Source: Enterococcus sp. DIV1094 (GTDB taxonomy: Bacteria; Bacillota; Bacilli; Lactobacillales; Enterococcaceae). Taken from it: DNA of 64,000 nucleotides. This document shows positions 54,786 to 64,000 of this stretch, in pieces (the stretch's first letter is position 1; the number at the start of each line of letters is the position of its first letter). The DNA lies in assembly GCF_017316305.2 (NCBI RefSeq), contig NZ_CP147250.1, forward strand, positions 763,501-827,500, given 5' to 3'. The position numbers and the translations under genes were made by a program. Below the pieces are notes generated by a model. It was not told where the DNA came from and did not search any database. It was given only the letters and a program-made list of their open reading frames with translations.

Positions 54786-55997
54786 CTACTCCGCAAGTTT
54801 CTTTAAACGAGTTGGCACGTACCATTTGATTAAGAGTCCAGTGACAACAAGATAGACCAAGATTGGCAGCCATCTTTCGTTTCCTTCAAGGACAACCGCA
54901 GCAATCAAACCGAATAATAAAGCAACAAAAGCCAAAAGCCATGTCAAGAGACGTTGGATTGCTCCTTGTTTTTGACTTTCCTGAATAGGATACAATTGGA
55001 CCAAGATCATATAGCGAAATTGACTGTATAAAGGTAATAACTGAAACCCGATCAAATACAGAAAGAGTGAACCAATACCTAAAGTAAAGTATAGATCGTT
55101 GATTCCTGCGATAATGATCGAACCGATCACTGTCAAACGCATATATAAGCCGATAAAGTCTGACCCTCTGGCAAAACGTCTAGCAAACAAATAAAGGTAT
55201 GTGTTTTTTGTTTCTTTTTTGATTCCTTGTAACACAGGGTCAAGATAGCGACGTCTTTTGACTTTCGCAGTGATCTCCGGCACATCTGTAAACAAGTTGA
55301 TGAATTGATAGATTTGGTGCAACCGTTGTTTTTCTAACTGGATCATTTTTTCCCAGTCCAAATGGGCGGACATATTTTTCCACAAGAACATATAATAAAC
55401 GACCGCTTGCACGCTTGAAAGAACTAATCCCGCCCAGATATTCCCATAAAAAGAGAGCAGTAAGATAGCGAAAGACGATAGCCACCAACCATGTTTGAAC
55501 AGATTTTTTCGTATTTCTTCCAAACGATAAAAATCAGCACGTTTCACTTGTAAATGACTAGACTTCAAACTCCATAATATAAGTAGATACACAAAAAACA
55601 TTGAAAAAGGTTGTTGCGTCGAAACAACGACCAACGGCATCGCAAATCCGCCTACAAGCCCTAGAAAAACCAGCGGAAAAATACAAGAATAGCGAAATGC
55701 TCGTTGCAAATATCCTCTCATCTCGTTTTCCTTTGGTAAAAGAAAAACGAGATCCGCAGGCTCCGCAAAAGTCGCAATTTTTCCAACGAATAAGCAAAGC
55801 AACCAGATCACTGAAACGATGACCCCTCCAATTGAAAAAGGTGCATGAAGTGTTTTTAACCAGTTAGAATAATAAAGCCCTAATCCCCCAATCAAAAACA
55901 AACAGACCAATACAAAATGATCGTTGAACACATAGCGTAAGTATTTCATCATTTTTTTATGATGTTTTGCTAGTCTTTTTTGAAAAAATTCACTCAT
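54786..55997 (-). CDS. ecsB: ABC transporter permease EcsB
   Basis: A 403-residue membrane protein with about ten hydrophobic helices in pairs (for example about 28-45, 57-73, 105-140, 170-205 and 285-400), and a cytosolic stretch between (HLDWEKMIQLEKQRLHQIYQFINLFTDVPE), which is characteristic of EcsB. With EcsA it forms an ABC exporter needed for protein secretion, RIP-type proteolysis and competence in relatives. The substrate is uncertain. It overlaps ecsA by 8 nt. Confidence 0.92.
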   Translation of the reverse strand: MSEFFQKRLAKHHKKMMKYLRYVFNDHFVLVCLFLIGGLGLYYSNWLKTLHAPFSIGGVIVSVIWLLCLFVGKIATFAEPADLVFLLPKENEMRGYLQRAFRYSCIFPLVFLGLVGGFAMPLVVVSTQQPFSMFFVYLLILWSLKSSHLQVKRADFYRLEEIRKNLFKHGWWLSSFAILLLSFYGNIWAGLVLSSVQAVVYYMFLWKNMSAHLDWEKMIQLEKQRLHQIYQFINLFTDVPEITAKVKRRRYLDPVLQGIKKETKNTYLYLFARRFARGSDFIGLYMRLTVIGSIIIAGINDLYFTLGIGSLFLYLIGFQLLPLYSQFRYMILVQLYPIQESQKQGAIQRLLTWLLAFVALLFGLIAAVVLEGNERWLPILVYLVVTGLLIKWYVPTRLKKLAE

Positions 55998-56727
55998 AAC
56001 CTTGCTCCTTCGTCAGCGCGATGTAGATTTCATCTAGTGACGCTTCTGGCATCTGAAAAGCAACTTGTAACTCTGCCAACGTGCCATCTGCTCGGATTTC
56101 TCCTTCATGGAGAACGACAAAACGATCACAATATTTTTCAGCAGTTGCTAAAATATGCGTAGACATCAAAATACCTGATCCTTCATTTTTCATTTCAACC
56201 ATCAATTCCAGCAACGCATTGATTGCCAGTGGATCCAGACCGAGAAACGGTTCGTCAATGATATACAATGATGGCTCAATCAAAAAAGCACACAGAATCA
56301 TGACTTTTTGTTTCATCCCTTTTGAAAAATTGGCAGGAAACCACTCTAAACGGTTGGACAAACGAAATGTCTGTAACAACTTGTCTGCCCGTTTCATCGC
56401 AACATCCATTGGAATATCATAGGCCATAGCCGTCACTTCGATGTGTTCTTTTAACGTAAGTTCTTCATATAATGAAGGTGTTTCAGGAATATACCCAATT
56501 TGCTTACGATAGCTTTCAACATCCTTTTTTAGAGTTAATTGATTGATTTCGATTTTCCCTTTCGTCGGTTGCAACAAACCAATGATATGTTTGATCGTTG
56601 TACTTTTTCCGGCGCCATTCAACCCGATCAATCCAACCATCTCTCCTGGCTGAACGGTAAAACTGATATCTTTCAAAACAGGTAAATGTCCATAACCACC
56701 TGTAACATGTTCAATATTTAAACTCAT
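55990..56727 (-). CDS. ecsA: ABC transporter ATP-binding protein EcsA
   Basis: A 245-residue ATPase. It has Walker A (GLIGLNGAGKSTTIKHI), a Q-loop (IGYIPETPSLYEELT), the signature (FPANFSKGMKQKVMIL), Walker B (LYIIDEPFLGLDPLA) and the H-loop (MSTHIL). The gene pairs with ecsB (8-nt overlap) and diverges from hit, the arrangement known from Bacillus and its relatives. The 136-nt gap to hit should hold both promoters. Confidence 0.95.
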   Translation of the reverse strand: MSLNIEHVTGGYGHLPVLKDISFTVQPGEMVGLIGLNGAGKSTTIKHIIGLLQPTKGKIEINQLTLKKDVESYRKQIGYIPETPSLYEELTLKEHIEVTAMAYDIPMDVAMKRADKLLQTFRLSNRLEWFPANFSKGMKQKVMILCAFLIEPSLYIIDEPFLGLDPLAINALLELMVEMKNEGSGILMSTHILATAEKYCDRFVVLHEGEIRADGTLAELQVAFQMPEASLDEIYIALTKEQGYE

Positions 56728-56863
56728 CTTTCTTCCTCCGTTAATATACTGTTCTCATTATACCACGAAGAAAATCACGTCCAATTATTTTTTACGCACA
56801 TTCTCATGAACTTATGTTAAAGTTGAGGTAACGAAATTTGAACGGAAGAAAGGTGTTTTTAAT

Positions 56864-57298
56864 ATGGACAATTGTATATTTTGTAAAATCATCAAACAAG
56901 AAATCCCGAGCTACAAGATCTATGAAGATGAAAAAATCTATGCGTTCTTAGATATTTCTCAATCAACTAAAGGTCACACGTTGATTATTCCTAAAGAACA
57001 CGTCACTGATATCTTTGAATACAATGAAGAATTGGCGAGTGATGTTTTTGCTCGCATTCCCAAAATCGCTCGTTCGATCGAAAAAGCATTTCCTGAAATG
57101 GAGGGGTTGAATATTATCAACAATAATCGTGAATTAGCTTATCAGACCGTTTTCCATTCCCATATCCATTTGATTCCGCGCTATAGCAAACAAGATGATT
57201 TCTCCATCCACTTTGGGAACCATCAAGCAGATTATACAGCAGAAGAGATGACTGCCATCCAAGAGCAAATCAAAGAGCAGGTGATGAAGCATGGTTAA
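56864..57298 (+). CDS. hit: HIT family protein
   Basis: A 144-residue histidine-triad hydrolase acting on nucleotide conjugates such as AMP-lysine or dinucleoside polyphosphates. The start DNCIFCKIIKQEIPSYKIYEDE and the active site TVFHSHIHLIPRY (His-x-His-x-His) are typical of the HinT branch. AAAGG precedes the ATG. It overlaps ytxH by 8 nt and diverges from ecsA. Confidence 0.95.
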   Translation: MDNCIFCKIIKQEIPSYKIYEDEKIYAFLDISQSTKGHTLIIPKEHVTDIFEYNEELASDVFARIPKIARSIEKAFPEMEGLNIINNNRELAYQTVFHSHIHLIPRYSKQDDFSIHFGNHQADYTAEEMTAIQEQIKEQVMKHG

Positions 57299-57638
57299 AA
57301 ATTTTCTAAAAGGACTAGCTTTCGGTGCCGTTACCGGTGCCGCAGCTGGATTATTATTTGCCCCGCGGAGTGGAAATGAAACAAGAGAAAAATTGATTGA
57401 AGAATTAGATGAAGCAACGGAATTGACCAACGAATTAAATAACAGTTTGAATCATTTTAAACAAGCGTTATCCGAAACAAAAAGAACAGCTGAAACCGTT
57501 ATTCCAACTTTTCAAGAATCGATTGAAAAAGACATTGAAAATTTTAAATTTCAAGCTGAGCCACGAGTTATGCAGATTCAAGAGCAAGCAGAAAAACTGT
57601 CTTCGCATTTCCCTGAATCCTTGACAGACGTGCAATAA
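57291..57638 (+). CDS. YtxH domain-containing protein
   Basis: A 115-residue protein with one N-terminal membrane helix carrying the YtxH pattern (FLKGLAFGAVTGAAAGLLFAPRSGNETREKL), followed by a long helical, probably coiled-coil region. The function of the family is unknown. It overlaps the end of hit by 8 nt and is therefore co-translated with it. The prsA gene follows after 181 nt with its own promoter region. Confidence 0.9.
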   Translation: MVKNFLKGLAFGAVTGAAAGLLFAPRSGNETREKLIEELDEATELTNELNNSLNHFKQALSETKRTAETVIPTFQESIEKDIENFKFQAEPRVMQIQEQAEKLSSHFPESLTDVQ

Positions 57639-57819
57639 TGAGCAAAAACCAAGCACTTTTGTTATGTATATGTCTTTTTTATGTATCAAGATGATTGGAA
57701 TGTGACAAAAATTTGAATTTTGTTTGAAACTATCGGGCAGAACGTTTTTATTCACCGGTAGTTATGGTATAGTTATATTTGTGAAAACCAATAATAAATT
57801 ACAGGAGTGCAAATTTTAA

Positions 57820-58848
57820 ATGAAAAAGAAAAAAATAATTTTAGCTGCGACAAGTGCGTTAGCTATTCTAACACTAGCAGCTTGTTCTGGTGGCGGGGAT
57901 ACAAATAAGGATATCGTAACCATGAAAGGCGGTACGATCACCGTCGCTGATTTTTATGAGAAAGCAAAATCTGAATCAGCAAACCAACAATTACTTCAAC
58001 AAATGGTCATCTATGATGTATTTAACAGTAAATACAGCGATAAAGTATCTGATAAAGAAGTAGATGCTGAATTCGATAAAACGAAAGAAACTTACGGCGA
58101 TAGCTTCGAGTCACAATTAGAAGCAGCTGGTTTTACTGAAGAAAGCTACAAAGACTTCCTTCGCAACAACCTTGTCTTCAAAGCAGGGATTGAATCTCAC
58201 GTAAAATTGACAGACGAAGACTTGAAGAAAACTTGGGAAACATTCCATCCAGAAGTAGAAGCACAAATCATCAAAGTTGCTAGTGAAGACGAAGCAAAAG
58301 AAGTGAAGAAATCAGCTGACGACGGCAAAGATTTCGAAGAGCTAGCAAAAGAAAAATCAACTGATACAACAAAAGACGATGGTGGGAACATCAAGTTTGA
58401 TTCAGAAACACAAACTGTTCCAGCAGAAGTCAAAGAAGCTGCTTTCAAACTTAAAGACGGTGAGATCTCAGATGTGATCACTGCAACAAACACTTCTACT
58501 TATGCTACAGAATACTATGTCGTGAAAATGGTCAAAAACCAAGATAAAGGTAACGACATGGATAAATTCAAAGATCAATTAGAAGAAATTGCGACTCAAG
58601 CAAAAGTAAATGACAGTGAATTTACAACAAAAGTAATCGGTGAAGAACTAAAAGAAGCAAATGTGAAAATCAAAGATGACGCATTCCAAAACATCTTGAC
58701 ACCATTTACTACAGCTACAACAAATACAACTTCAACTGAAGACTCAGCAACAGAAAGCTCTGAAACAAAGACTTCTGAAACAAAATCTACTGATTCTACT
58801 GAAGCATCAGAAACAGAGCAAAGCACAACTGAATCTACAAACGAATAA
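57820..58848 (+). CDS. prsA: Foldase lipoprotein PrsA (parvulin-type peptidyl-prolyl isomerase)
   Basis: A 342-residue extracytoplasmic lipoprotein. The lipobox is LTLAACSGGG, with the lipidated Cys at about residue 22. An N-terminal chaperone part contains a shortened parvulin domain (about 135-235, with EVEAQIIKVASEDEAKEV and KLKDGEISDVI). The last 50 residues are a Thr/Ser/Glu-rich tail. It helps secreted proteins fold outside the membrane. AGGAG precedes the ATG. A strong terminator follows. It lies near ecsAB, hit and ytxH, as in other Lactobacillales. Confidence 0.95.
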   Translation: MKKKKIILAATSALAILTLAACSGGGDTNKDIVTMKGGTITVADFYEKAKSESANQQLLQQMVIYDVFNSKYSDKVSDKEVDAEFDKTKETYGDSFESQLEAAGFTEESYKDFLRNNLVFKAGIESHVKLTDEDLKKTWETFHPEVEAQIIKVASEDEAKEVKKSADDGKDFEELAKEKSTDTTKDDGGNIKFDSETQTVPAEVKEAAFKLKDGEISDVITATNTSTYATEYYVVKMVKNQDKGNDMDKFKDQLEEIATQAKVNDSEFTTKVIGEELKEANVKIKDDAFQNILTPFTTATTNTTSTEDSATESSETKTSETKSTDSTEASETEQSTTESTNE

Positions 58849-58885
58849 TCGATGTATCAAACAATGATTACTTGAGAAAGTATTC

Positions 58886-58926
58886 AAAAAGTGGTTAGGA
58901 AGAAACTCTTCCTAGCCACTTTTTTG
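58886..58926 (+). terminator. Intrinsic terminator after prsA
   Basis: A stem of about 18 bp (AAAAAGTGGTTAGGAAGA with its complement, one G-U or mismatch) with a 3-nt loop, ending in TTTTTT. Confidence 0.93.
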
Positions 58927-58968
58927 TTTCTATTAGCTTTTTTACTAAAGGATAGTGGACATTTAAAA

Positions 58969-58999
58969 AAAGATGTCGGCAATATTTGCCAACATCTTT
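58969..58999 (-). terminator. Intrinsic terminator after yhaM
   Basis: A stem AAAGATGT-x-GGCAA with its complement and a small loop, followed by TTTTTTTAAATG on the minus strand, 55 nt past the yhaM stop. Confidence 0.85.
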
Positions 59000-59053
59000 A
59001 AAACCAATGATATGCTATCAATTAATTGATACATATCTTTTAAATCATATTCA

Positions 59054-59998
59054 TCATTTTTGTTTTGGTACATAAAAACTACGATTATCTAAGCCAAATA
59101 TCCGATCCGTATACTTTCCTGGCTCTGTTTGACGAATCGCAGTAGTCATCATTTGCATCGAAGCATCGATCGTGTCGATTTGATGTAAAACTTCAGCTTC
59201 CATGATCCTAGGACGAACGGGTGAACCATATTCAAGTAACCCATGATGTGATAGCACCATATGACGCAAAATCAGTACATCCTCTTCATCTTCGCTGATT
59301 TTCAATGCTAAACAAGCCTTCGTGATTTCTTCATCCACTAAAACTAAATGTCCTACTAAATTACCGGCTAACGTGTATTCTGTTGCCATTGAACCAGATA
59401 ATTCAATCACTTTCCCTAAATCGTGTAGGATGATCCCTGCATAAAGTAACGGTCGATTCAACTCAGGATATTCATCTGCGATTGCTTTACCTAAATGCAA
59501 CATTGATACGGTATGGAATGCTAAGCCACTAGCAAAGGCGTGATGATTTCGTTTCGCTGCGGGATATTCAAAAAATTGTTTTTGATATTTGTTTAATAAG
59601 TAACGCACGATACGATTCCAATGTGCATTTGTGATTTCAAATAACAATTGATTGATTTCTTCTTCCATTTCTTCTTTTTTCAATGGCGCTCGTTCCATGT
59701 ACAAACTTGGATCACTTGGTTCATCGACTCTCGTTAAACGCATGTGCAAGATCTTTACTTGAGGATTCCCTTGATAGACCTCTCGTTTACCATTTAAAAA
59801 GACGACTGTTCCCGGCGTAAATTTTTTGATTTCATCTTCTGACGCATCCCAATATTTACCATCGATCGTTCCTGATGTATCTTGAAACGTAAAAGCGATA
59901 AATTTCTTGCCATTTTTAGCGATTCTGACATCTGCATTTTTGATCAAAACAAATTGCTCGAATTGTTCATCAACGACTAATTCACGTATTTTTTTCAC
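59054..59998 (-). CDS. yhaM: 3'-5' exoribonuclease YhaM
   Basis: A 314-residue exonuclease that trims single-stranded RNA ends. An OB-fold domain (about 10-90, with KKFIAFTFQDTSGTIDGKYWD) is followed by an HD-superfamily domain (about 130-290, with HHAFASGLAFHTVSMLHLGKA and the metal-binding ILHDLGKVIELSG). The start is set at the GTG at 59998, 8 nt after AAGG; the GTG at 60007 overlaps that site. It overlaps the end of yhaN by 17 nt, the last gene of the yhaO-yhaN-yhaM operon. Confidence 0.93.
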   Translation of the reverse strand: MKKIRELVVDEQFEQFVLIKNADVRIAKNGKKFIAFTFQDTSGTIDGKYWDASEDEIKKFTPGTVVFLNGKREVYQGNPQVKILHMRLTRVDEPSDPSLYMERAPLKKEEMEEEINQLLFEITNAHWNRIVRYLLNKYQKQFFEYPAAKRNHHAFASGLAFHTVSMLHLGKAIADEYPELNRPLLYAGIILHDLGKVIELSGSMATEYTLAGNLVGHLVLVDEEITKACLALKISEDEEDVLILRHMVLSHHGLLEYGSPVRPRIMEAEVLHQIDTIDASMQMMTTAIRQTEPGKYTDRIFGLDNRSFYVPKQK

Positions 59999-62705
59999 TA
60001 TTTGCACCTTCTAACTTTCTCACAGATTGTTCTAGCTCATGATAATAGCTTACCATTTCTTGGTCAGAAGACAAGCAGATTACTTGATAGGTTTTACTAA
60101 ATTCAGCTAATAATTTAGCTAAACGATATTTTCTCTTATGATCGTAGTGTAGCCAACCATCATCAATGATCACTGGACAAATCGCTCGTTTGGCTTCCAA
60201 AGCAAGATAAGCAAACCGCATCGCCATGATCATCTGGTCCTTTGTTCCTGTTGAGAGTTCATAGATCGGAAACTCATCCGTACCATTCATTAGCGTCAAT
60301 GTATCATTTTTCAAGCTTATTTCTTGGTATTGTCTGTCAGTAAGGACACTGAGATAATCACCAGCTAATTTAAGTAACTGAGGTAGCTGTCTCTCACTTA
60401 ATTCCGTTGAAAGATCACCTAAAAATGTCCCCGCAATCACCAAGCCTCCCCACTCCTCAAACAAGGCTTGTAGTTGCGCTTTTTGCAAACTCTCTTGCTG
60501 GTACAACTCATCTAATGTTCCATCTTGTTGTAGACCCTCGATTTGCAGCTGCAATCGTTGGCGTTGTTCACTCTTCGTACTTTCTTCTCGTTTTAGTTCT
60601 TGTAAACGTTCGGATTCACGAGCAAGCTGAGTTTGTAACTGTCCGTAAGTTATCGTGTGTTTAAATATTGGTGAAAGGATCTGATTCAGTTCTTCAAAAC
60701 GGGCTTGTTGTTGTTTCGTTTTTTCCGCTTTTTGTAAAAAGATCGGTACTTCTGACGGATAAGAAAGGTTCGCCGCAATAAACTGCTCCTTGTGTTCTTC
60801 CAACCACATTTTTTGTTTCTTTTTCAGGGCGTTGATTTCTTGTTTCAATAAAGTATTTTGTTGATAGCTTCTAGCATACTTCATTTGTTCCATTTCTTGG
60901 ATAAACGTTGCTAACAGATCCATTTTTTCAGAAAGTGATTGATGTTGGAGTGGTAACCACTCTTTTGCTAGGTCAAATGCCCCTTCTATCTGTAAGAGCT
61001 GTTCTTGGATTTCTCGTTCCCGTTCTTGTTTCTTTTGAAAAACAGCAAAAAGTTTTTGGTAATCTGTTACTTCTTGGCCATCATTTTTCATCGTTTCAAC
61101 CGTATTCATCGACCCTAATGAATGAGTATACGCAAAATCAGCAACTGCTTGTGCCAAGTTTTGTCGCTTACGTTTGTTCTCATTGATCGTTTGATTGATT
61201 TCTTCTAATTGTGCCAATACGATATCCAGTTGTCCTAGTTTCTCTTGCCATTTCCCTTTGATTTCTGGTAATCCTTGATCAGTCGTTGTCTTCGCGTTTT
61301 TACGAGTCAATGGATAGCCAACCACTCCTAAAGCAAGCAACGGCCCTAAGATTTTCCATGGCATAGGTAAGAATAAGCCCACTACAGCTAGCACTACAGC
61401 ACCAAGATAAAATTTCAAAAAGGACTGCTTTTCTGGTTTTTCTTGAATTGGTCTTGCTTGAATCAACAGCGGGTGGGCAACTTCTAAGTCATTGATCTCT
61501 GCTTCTAGCGTTTGCTGCTGTTCCTTCACAATATCAAAACGAATCGCTAACTGATTGTATTGATCGTTTAATTGTTGCGACATCGTATACAAAGATCGCC
61601 ACTCTTCATCTTCAAGAAATTCTTGTGGTCGTTGCAATCGATCCCAACGCCAACGCTGTTCTAAGACTTTCAATTCAGACTCGGTTTCTCTCGTTTCTAC
61701 TTGCAGTCTTTGCCATTCACTCATTAATTGCTCAGTGGAAAATTGCTTTTGTTGGAGTGCTTTTAGTTCTTGTTCTTGCTCTAAGTAGAAATAATAGCGT
61801 GCAGATTGCTGATCCATTCCACTATGTCGTTCTAAGGAAGCCTCGAGTTCCTCCAGACGTTCATTCATTTGTTGATAACGCTTGGTAAATACTTCTAAGT
61901 CTTGTATCAATGATTCATCTGGTACTTCTGCCAGCATACTATTTTTCAGTGATTGCCATTCTTCATATAAAGAAAAATTCAATTCTTGTTGATGATATAA
62001 GGTAAGTTTTTGATCAACTTGTTCGATTTCATGCAATAAGAGCTGTTGTTGTTCTGCCAGCCGTTGCTCTTCCATGATCCATTCACTATAGATCGCCTCT
62101 TGCTCTTGCTTCTGCCGAATCTTTTCTTGGAGGTATTTCCATTCATTCAGACGCTGATTGATCACTAATTTTTGCCCTTTTCGCTTAAACAGCTTATCTG
62201 CTGATTGATAATATTCTTGTCTTTTTTGAAAGACATGTGAACTTCCAGTGATTCCTAATGAGATCAGCGCATCATGCAATTCTTTTTCTGTTAAGTGGGC
62301 GAGTTCACTTAGTTGCTCTTGTTGAAACGTAAAAACCTGTTTGAACAACTCCTTTGTCAAAGGTGATAGTAGTTTTTCCAAGAGTTCATCGCTCCCACTT
62401 TGACCATTGAACGTGACCTTCGCTTTCCCTCGATTCTGTTGCTTATACCTTTCAACATAGATTTCTCCATGGATAGGATGTTCCAACCATATTTTCCCAC
62501 CATATGCAGAGCCATCTCTAGGTGTATAGTCTTTCTTTTTCTTTCCTTTAGAAGGAAAGCCAAAAAGAATTGCTTGGATAAATTGATAGATCGTCGATTT
62601 TCCCGCTTCGTTCTCACCATAAATCAACTGATTGCCAGAGCTAAAATCAAAAGTTTGTTGTCGCCATTTTCCAAAAGCTGCTATTTCGATCTTTAATATG
62701 TTCAT
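59982..62705 (-). CDS. yhaN: AAA-family ATPase YhaN (SbcC/Rad50-like)
   Basis: A 907-residue SMC-like ATPase. Walker A (LIYGENEAGKSTIYQFIQAILFG type) lies at about residues 30-50. A Gln/Glu-rich coiled coil fills about 170-800, broken by a strongly hydrophobic pair of segments at about 430-465 that is characteristic of YhaN. The Walker B/signature part (ELSTGTKDQMIMAMRFAYLALEA, PVIIDDGWLHYD) is near the C-terminus. It pairs with the YhaO nuclease, probably in DNA repair. It overlaps yhaO by 4 nt and yhaM by 17 nt. Confidence 0.92.
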   Translation of the reverse strand: MNILKIEIAAFGKWRQQTFDFSSGNQLIYGENEAGKSTIYQFIQAILFGFPSKGKKKKDYTPRDGSAYGGKIWLEHPIHGEIYVERYKQQNRGKAKVTFNGQSGSDELLEKLLSPLTKELFKQVFTFQQEQLSELAHLTEKELHDALISLGITGSSHVFQKRQEYYQSADKLFKRKGQKLVINQRLNEWKYLQEKIRQKQEQEAIYSEWIMEEQRLAEQQQLLLHEIEQVDQKLTLYHQQELNFSLYEEWQSLKNSMLAEVPDESLIQDLEVFTKRYQQMNERLEELEASLERHSGMDQQSARYYFYLEQEQELKALQQKQFSTEQLMSEWQRLQVETRETESELKVLEQRWRWDRLQRPQEFLEDEEWRSLYTMSQQLNDQYNQLAIRFDIVKEQQQTLEAEINDLEVAHPLLIQARPIQEKPEKQSFLKFYLGAVVLAVVGLFLPMPWKILGPLLALGVVGYPLTRKNAKTTTDQGLPEIKGKWQEKLGQLDIVLAQLEEINQTINENKRKRQNLAQAVADFAYTHSLGSMNTVETMKNDGQEVTDYQKLFAVFQKKQEREREIQEQLLQIEGAFDLAKEWLPLQHQSLSEKMDLLATFIQEMEQMKYARSYQQNTLLKQEINALKKKQKMWLEEHKEQFIAANLSYPSEVPIFLQKAEKTKQQQARFEELNQILSPIFKHTITYGQLQTQLARESERLQELKREESTKSEQRQRLQLQIEGLQQDGTLDELYQQESLQKAQLQALFEEWGGLVIAGTFLGDLSTELSERQLPQLLKLAGDYLSVLTDRQYQEISLKNDTLTLMNGTDEFPIYELSTGTKDQMIMAMRFAYLALEAKRAICPVIIDDGWLHYDHKRKYRLAKLLAEFSKTYQVICLSSDQEMVSYYHELEQSVRKLEGANSEKNT

Positions 62706-63916
62706 TCAGTATCCCCCTCGAACAAAAAGTCTTGGCGAATGATTTCTTGGGCCTTTTGTAACGTAGATTCTTGAAAATCCGGTAGTAGATTCAACACTTT
62801 CACTGCCTCTTGATTTGTATAGGCTTCTTGGAGTATATGCTGAAAGTCTTCTCTCGCTTGGTAATTTTCAAATAATTGGTCAAACATCAGCGACGATGCG
62901 GATAAAGAAATTTTTGCATCATTTTCTCTTTCTAAAGTAGATATACGCCAAATAACCAAATTCAAAAATTTTCGGTTCATTTCTTCTTTCAAATAATCTA
63001 ATAATTCTCCAGAGTGAATACGTTCCAATATCTCTTCGCTTAAATGTTCAAAATCAATAAATTCAATTTCAACAAGCGTCATAGTACTTGGTTCGATCAA
63101 TTCTTGTTGGATTTTCTTCAATACATCCGTCGTTTCTCTCACTTCTTTGAGAGAAAGTTGCTTGCGTTCCCAATAAACTTCCGCAACCTTTAAAGGAGTC
63201 GTTTGACAAGTCGCTCCATGAAGTTCAACTAGAACGACTGAAGTAGATGATTCTTCTTTTTTAGTATGCCCCTGTGGAGCACCAGGATATAGAATCGTTC
63301 CTTTTTCATTCAATTTAGTGGGCACGTGGATATGCCCTAGCGCCCAATAATCATAGCCTTTTGCTTCCATTTGTGTAGGTTGAAATGGCGCATAATTTCC
63401 TTGAATAGTTCCAATTTCACCATGATAGAGTCCAATATGGTAATCAACAGAAAAACGTGCTGGAAATTCTTGGACTTTTTCCTCAGTGATCCACTGTTTT
63501 GTATAACTGAAACCGCTAAGTGCCACAGTTTCACCAGCATTTGTCGTCATTTGTTGTGTCTCGACACTTTCTGAGGTAAATAAAGAAAGATTTTCAGGAA
63601 ATTCAAACCAATACCGCTCTTTTTGGTAAAAATCATGATTCCCGAATGTTAAAAAAACCGGGATATTCTGTTCTGCTAAGCGCTTGATTTGTTCTGAAAA
63701 ATGCTTTTGGATCTTTAATGAAGGACGATGTTGATGAAAGCTATCTCCTACAAGTAATACAAAATCAACTTGATGTTGGATTGCTTGTTCCACAATGTTT
63801 TCAAGTACGGTCAAATTGGCCCGTAGTAATTTTTTTTGAACTTTTTCATCGATTCCAACTAATCCTTCAAACGAACGATCCATGTGCAAATCTGCCGCAT
63901 GAATAAATTTGACCAT
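62702..63916 (-). CDS. yhaO: Metallophosphoesterase YhaO (SbcD/Mre11-like DNA exonuclease)
   Basis: A 404-residue nuclease subunit with the calcineurin-type motifs in order: FIHAADLHMDRSF, LLVGDSFHQHRPS, FLTFGNHDFYQ, IGLYHGEIG and WALGHIHVPTKL. The C-terminal part (about 270-404) is a helical capping domain. ATG 63916 follows GGGAGG by 10 nt; a TTG at 63934 would overlap that site. It is the first gene of the yhaO-yhaN-yhaM operon. The last 84 bases of the window hold its promoter side and nothing else that I see. Confidence 0.93.
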   Translation of the reverse strand: MVKFIHAADLHMDRSFEGLVGIDEKVQKKLLRANLTVLENIVEQAIQHQVDFVLLVGDSFHQHRPSLKIQKHFSEQIKRLAEQNIPVFLTFGNHDFYQKERYWFEFPENLSLFTSESVETQQMTTNAGETVALSGFSYTKQWITEEKVQEFPARFSVDYHIGLYHGEIGTIQGNYAPFQPTQMEAKGYDYWALGHIHVPTKLNEKGTILYPGAPQGHTKKEESSTSVVLVELHGATCQTTPLKVAEVYWERKQLSLKEVRETTDVLKKIQQELIEPSTMTLVEIEFIDFEHLSEEILERIHSGELLDYLKEEMNRKFLNLVIWRISTLERENDAKISLSASSLMFDQLFENYQAREDFQHILQEAYTNQEAVKVLNLLPDFQESTLQKAQEIIRQDFLFEGDTE

Positions 63917-64000
63917 TCTGTTACTTCCTCCCAATGTATAAATTAATAAAATACAGATTTGACTATATTGCTTTACTAAAACAGAACGACATCTGTTGGC

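Noticed and set aside
1..64000. CRISPR arrays, rRNA or tRNA genes
   Set aside because: No regular repeat-spacer series, no rRNA-like sequence and no convincing tRNA cloverleaf were noticed when reading both strands.

Overview
The window looks like chromosomal DNA of a low-GC Firmicute, most probably an Enterococcus. The evidence is the WxL/DUF916 surface-protein cluster, a hisS-aspS pair behind a T-box, sucrose PTS genes, a comG operon, ackA and the trmB-ccrZ, ecsAB, hit-ytxH-prsA and yhaMNO blocks. The species cannot be fixed from this sequence alone.

Region 1 (about 1-17.7 kb) is an accessory cell-surface region, read almost entirely on the minus strand. It holds a four-gene operon (LPXTG protein, WxL protein, DUF916/DUF3324 protein, second WxL protein), a secreted carbohydrate-binding-like protein, a 1035-residue modular WxL protein, a family 8 glycosyltransferase, further secreted proteins with Ig-like domains, a YxeA-like protein and a two-domain murein hydrolase. 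Two Mga-type regulator genes bracket it. The left one is cut by the window edge and the right one carries an in-frame TGA. A decayed LytTR response regulator and a decayed Ig-like protein also lie here. Five separate transcription units share one promoter layout on the coding strand: GTATCA, 24 or 25 nt, TTGAGA, exactly 22 nt, then a TATAAT-like box. The first two boxes are inverted half-sites about three helical turns apart. I read this as the binding site of a common activator, possibly the Mga-type protein, and it is the main candidate for an undescribed system here.

Region 2 (about 17.7-21.6 kb) is AT-rich and looks horizontally acquired. It carries a large unrecognised gene split by an A10 run, whose last part has an R-x4-H motif like that of HEPN ribonucleases. 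Beside it are a serine recombinase with a premature stop and a small membrane protein.

Region 3 (about 21.6-38.5 kb) is mainly core genome: yitT, aspS-hisS with a T-box leader containing overlapping GAC and CAC triplets, an aldo/keto reductase, an unpaired antitoxin-like protein, a CYP152-type P450 next to an alpha/alpha-toroid protein, dtd-relA, rsmE-prmA-DUF3013-mpg, rarA, a probable 6S RNA and a universal stress protein.

Region 4 (38.5-64 kb) holds the sucrose locus (scrA diverging from scrB-scrR, with two inverted operators between them), an IS1182-type element inserted in the terminator between scrR and ackA with a 23-bp duplication, ackA with its upstream methyltransferase, the complete comGA-GG operon, adenine deaminase, trmB-ccrZ, ecsA-ecsB, hit-ytxH, prsA and yhaM-yhaN-yhaO.
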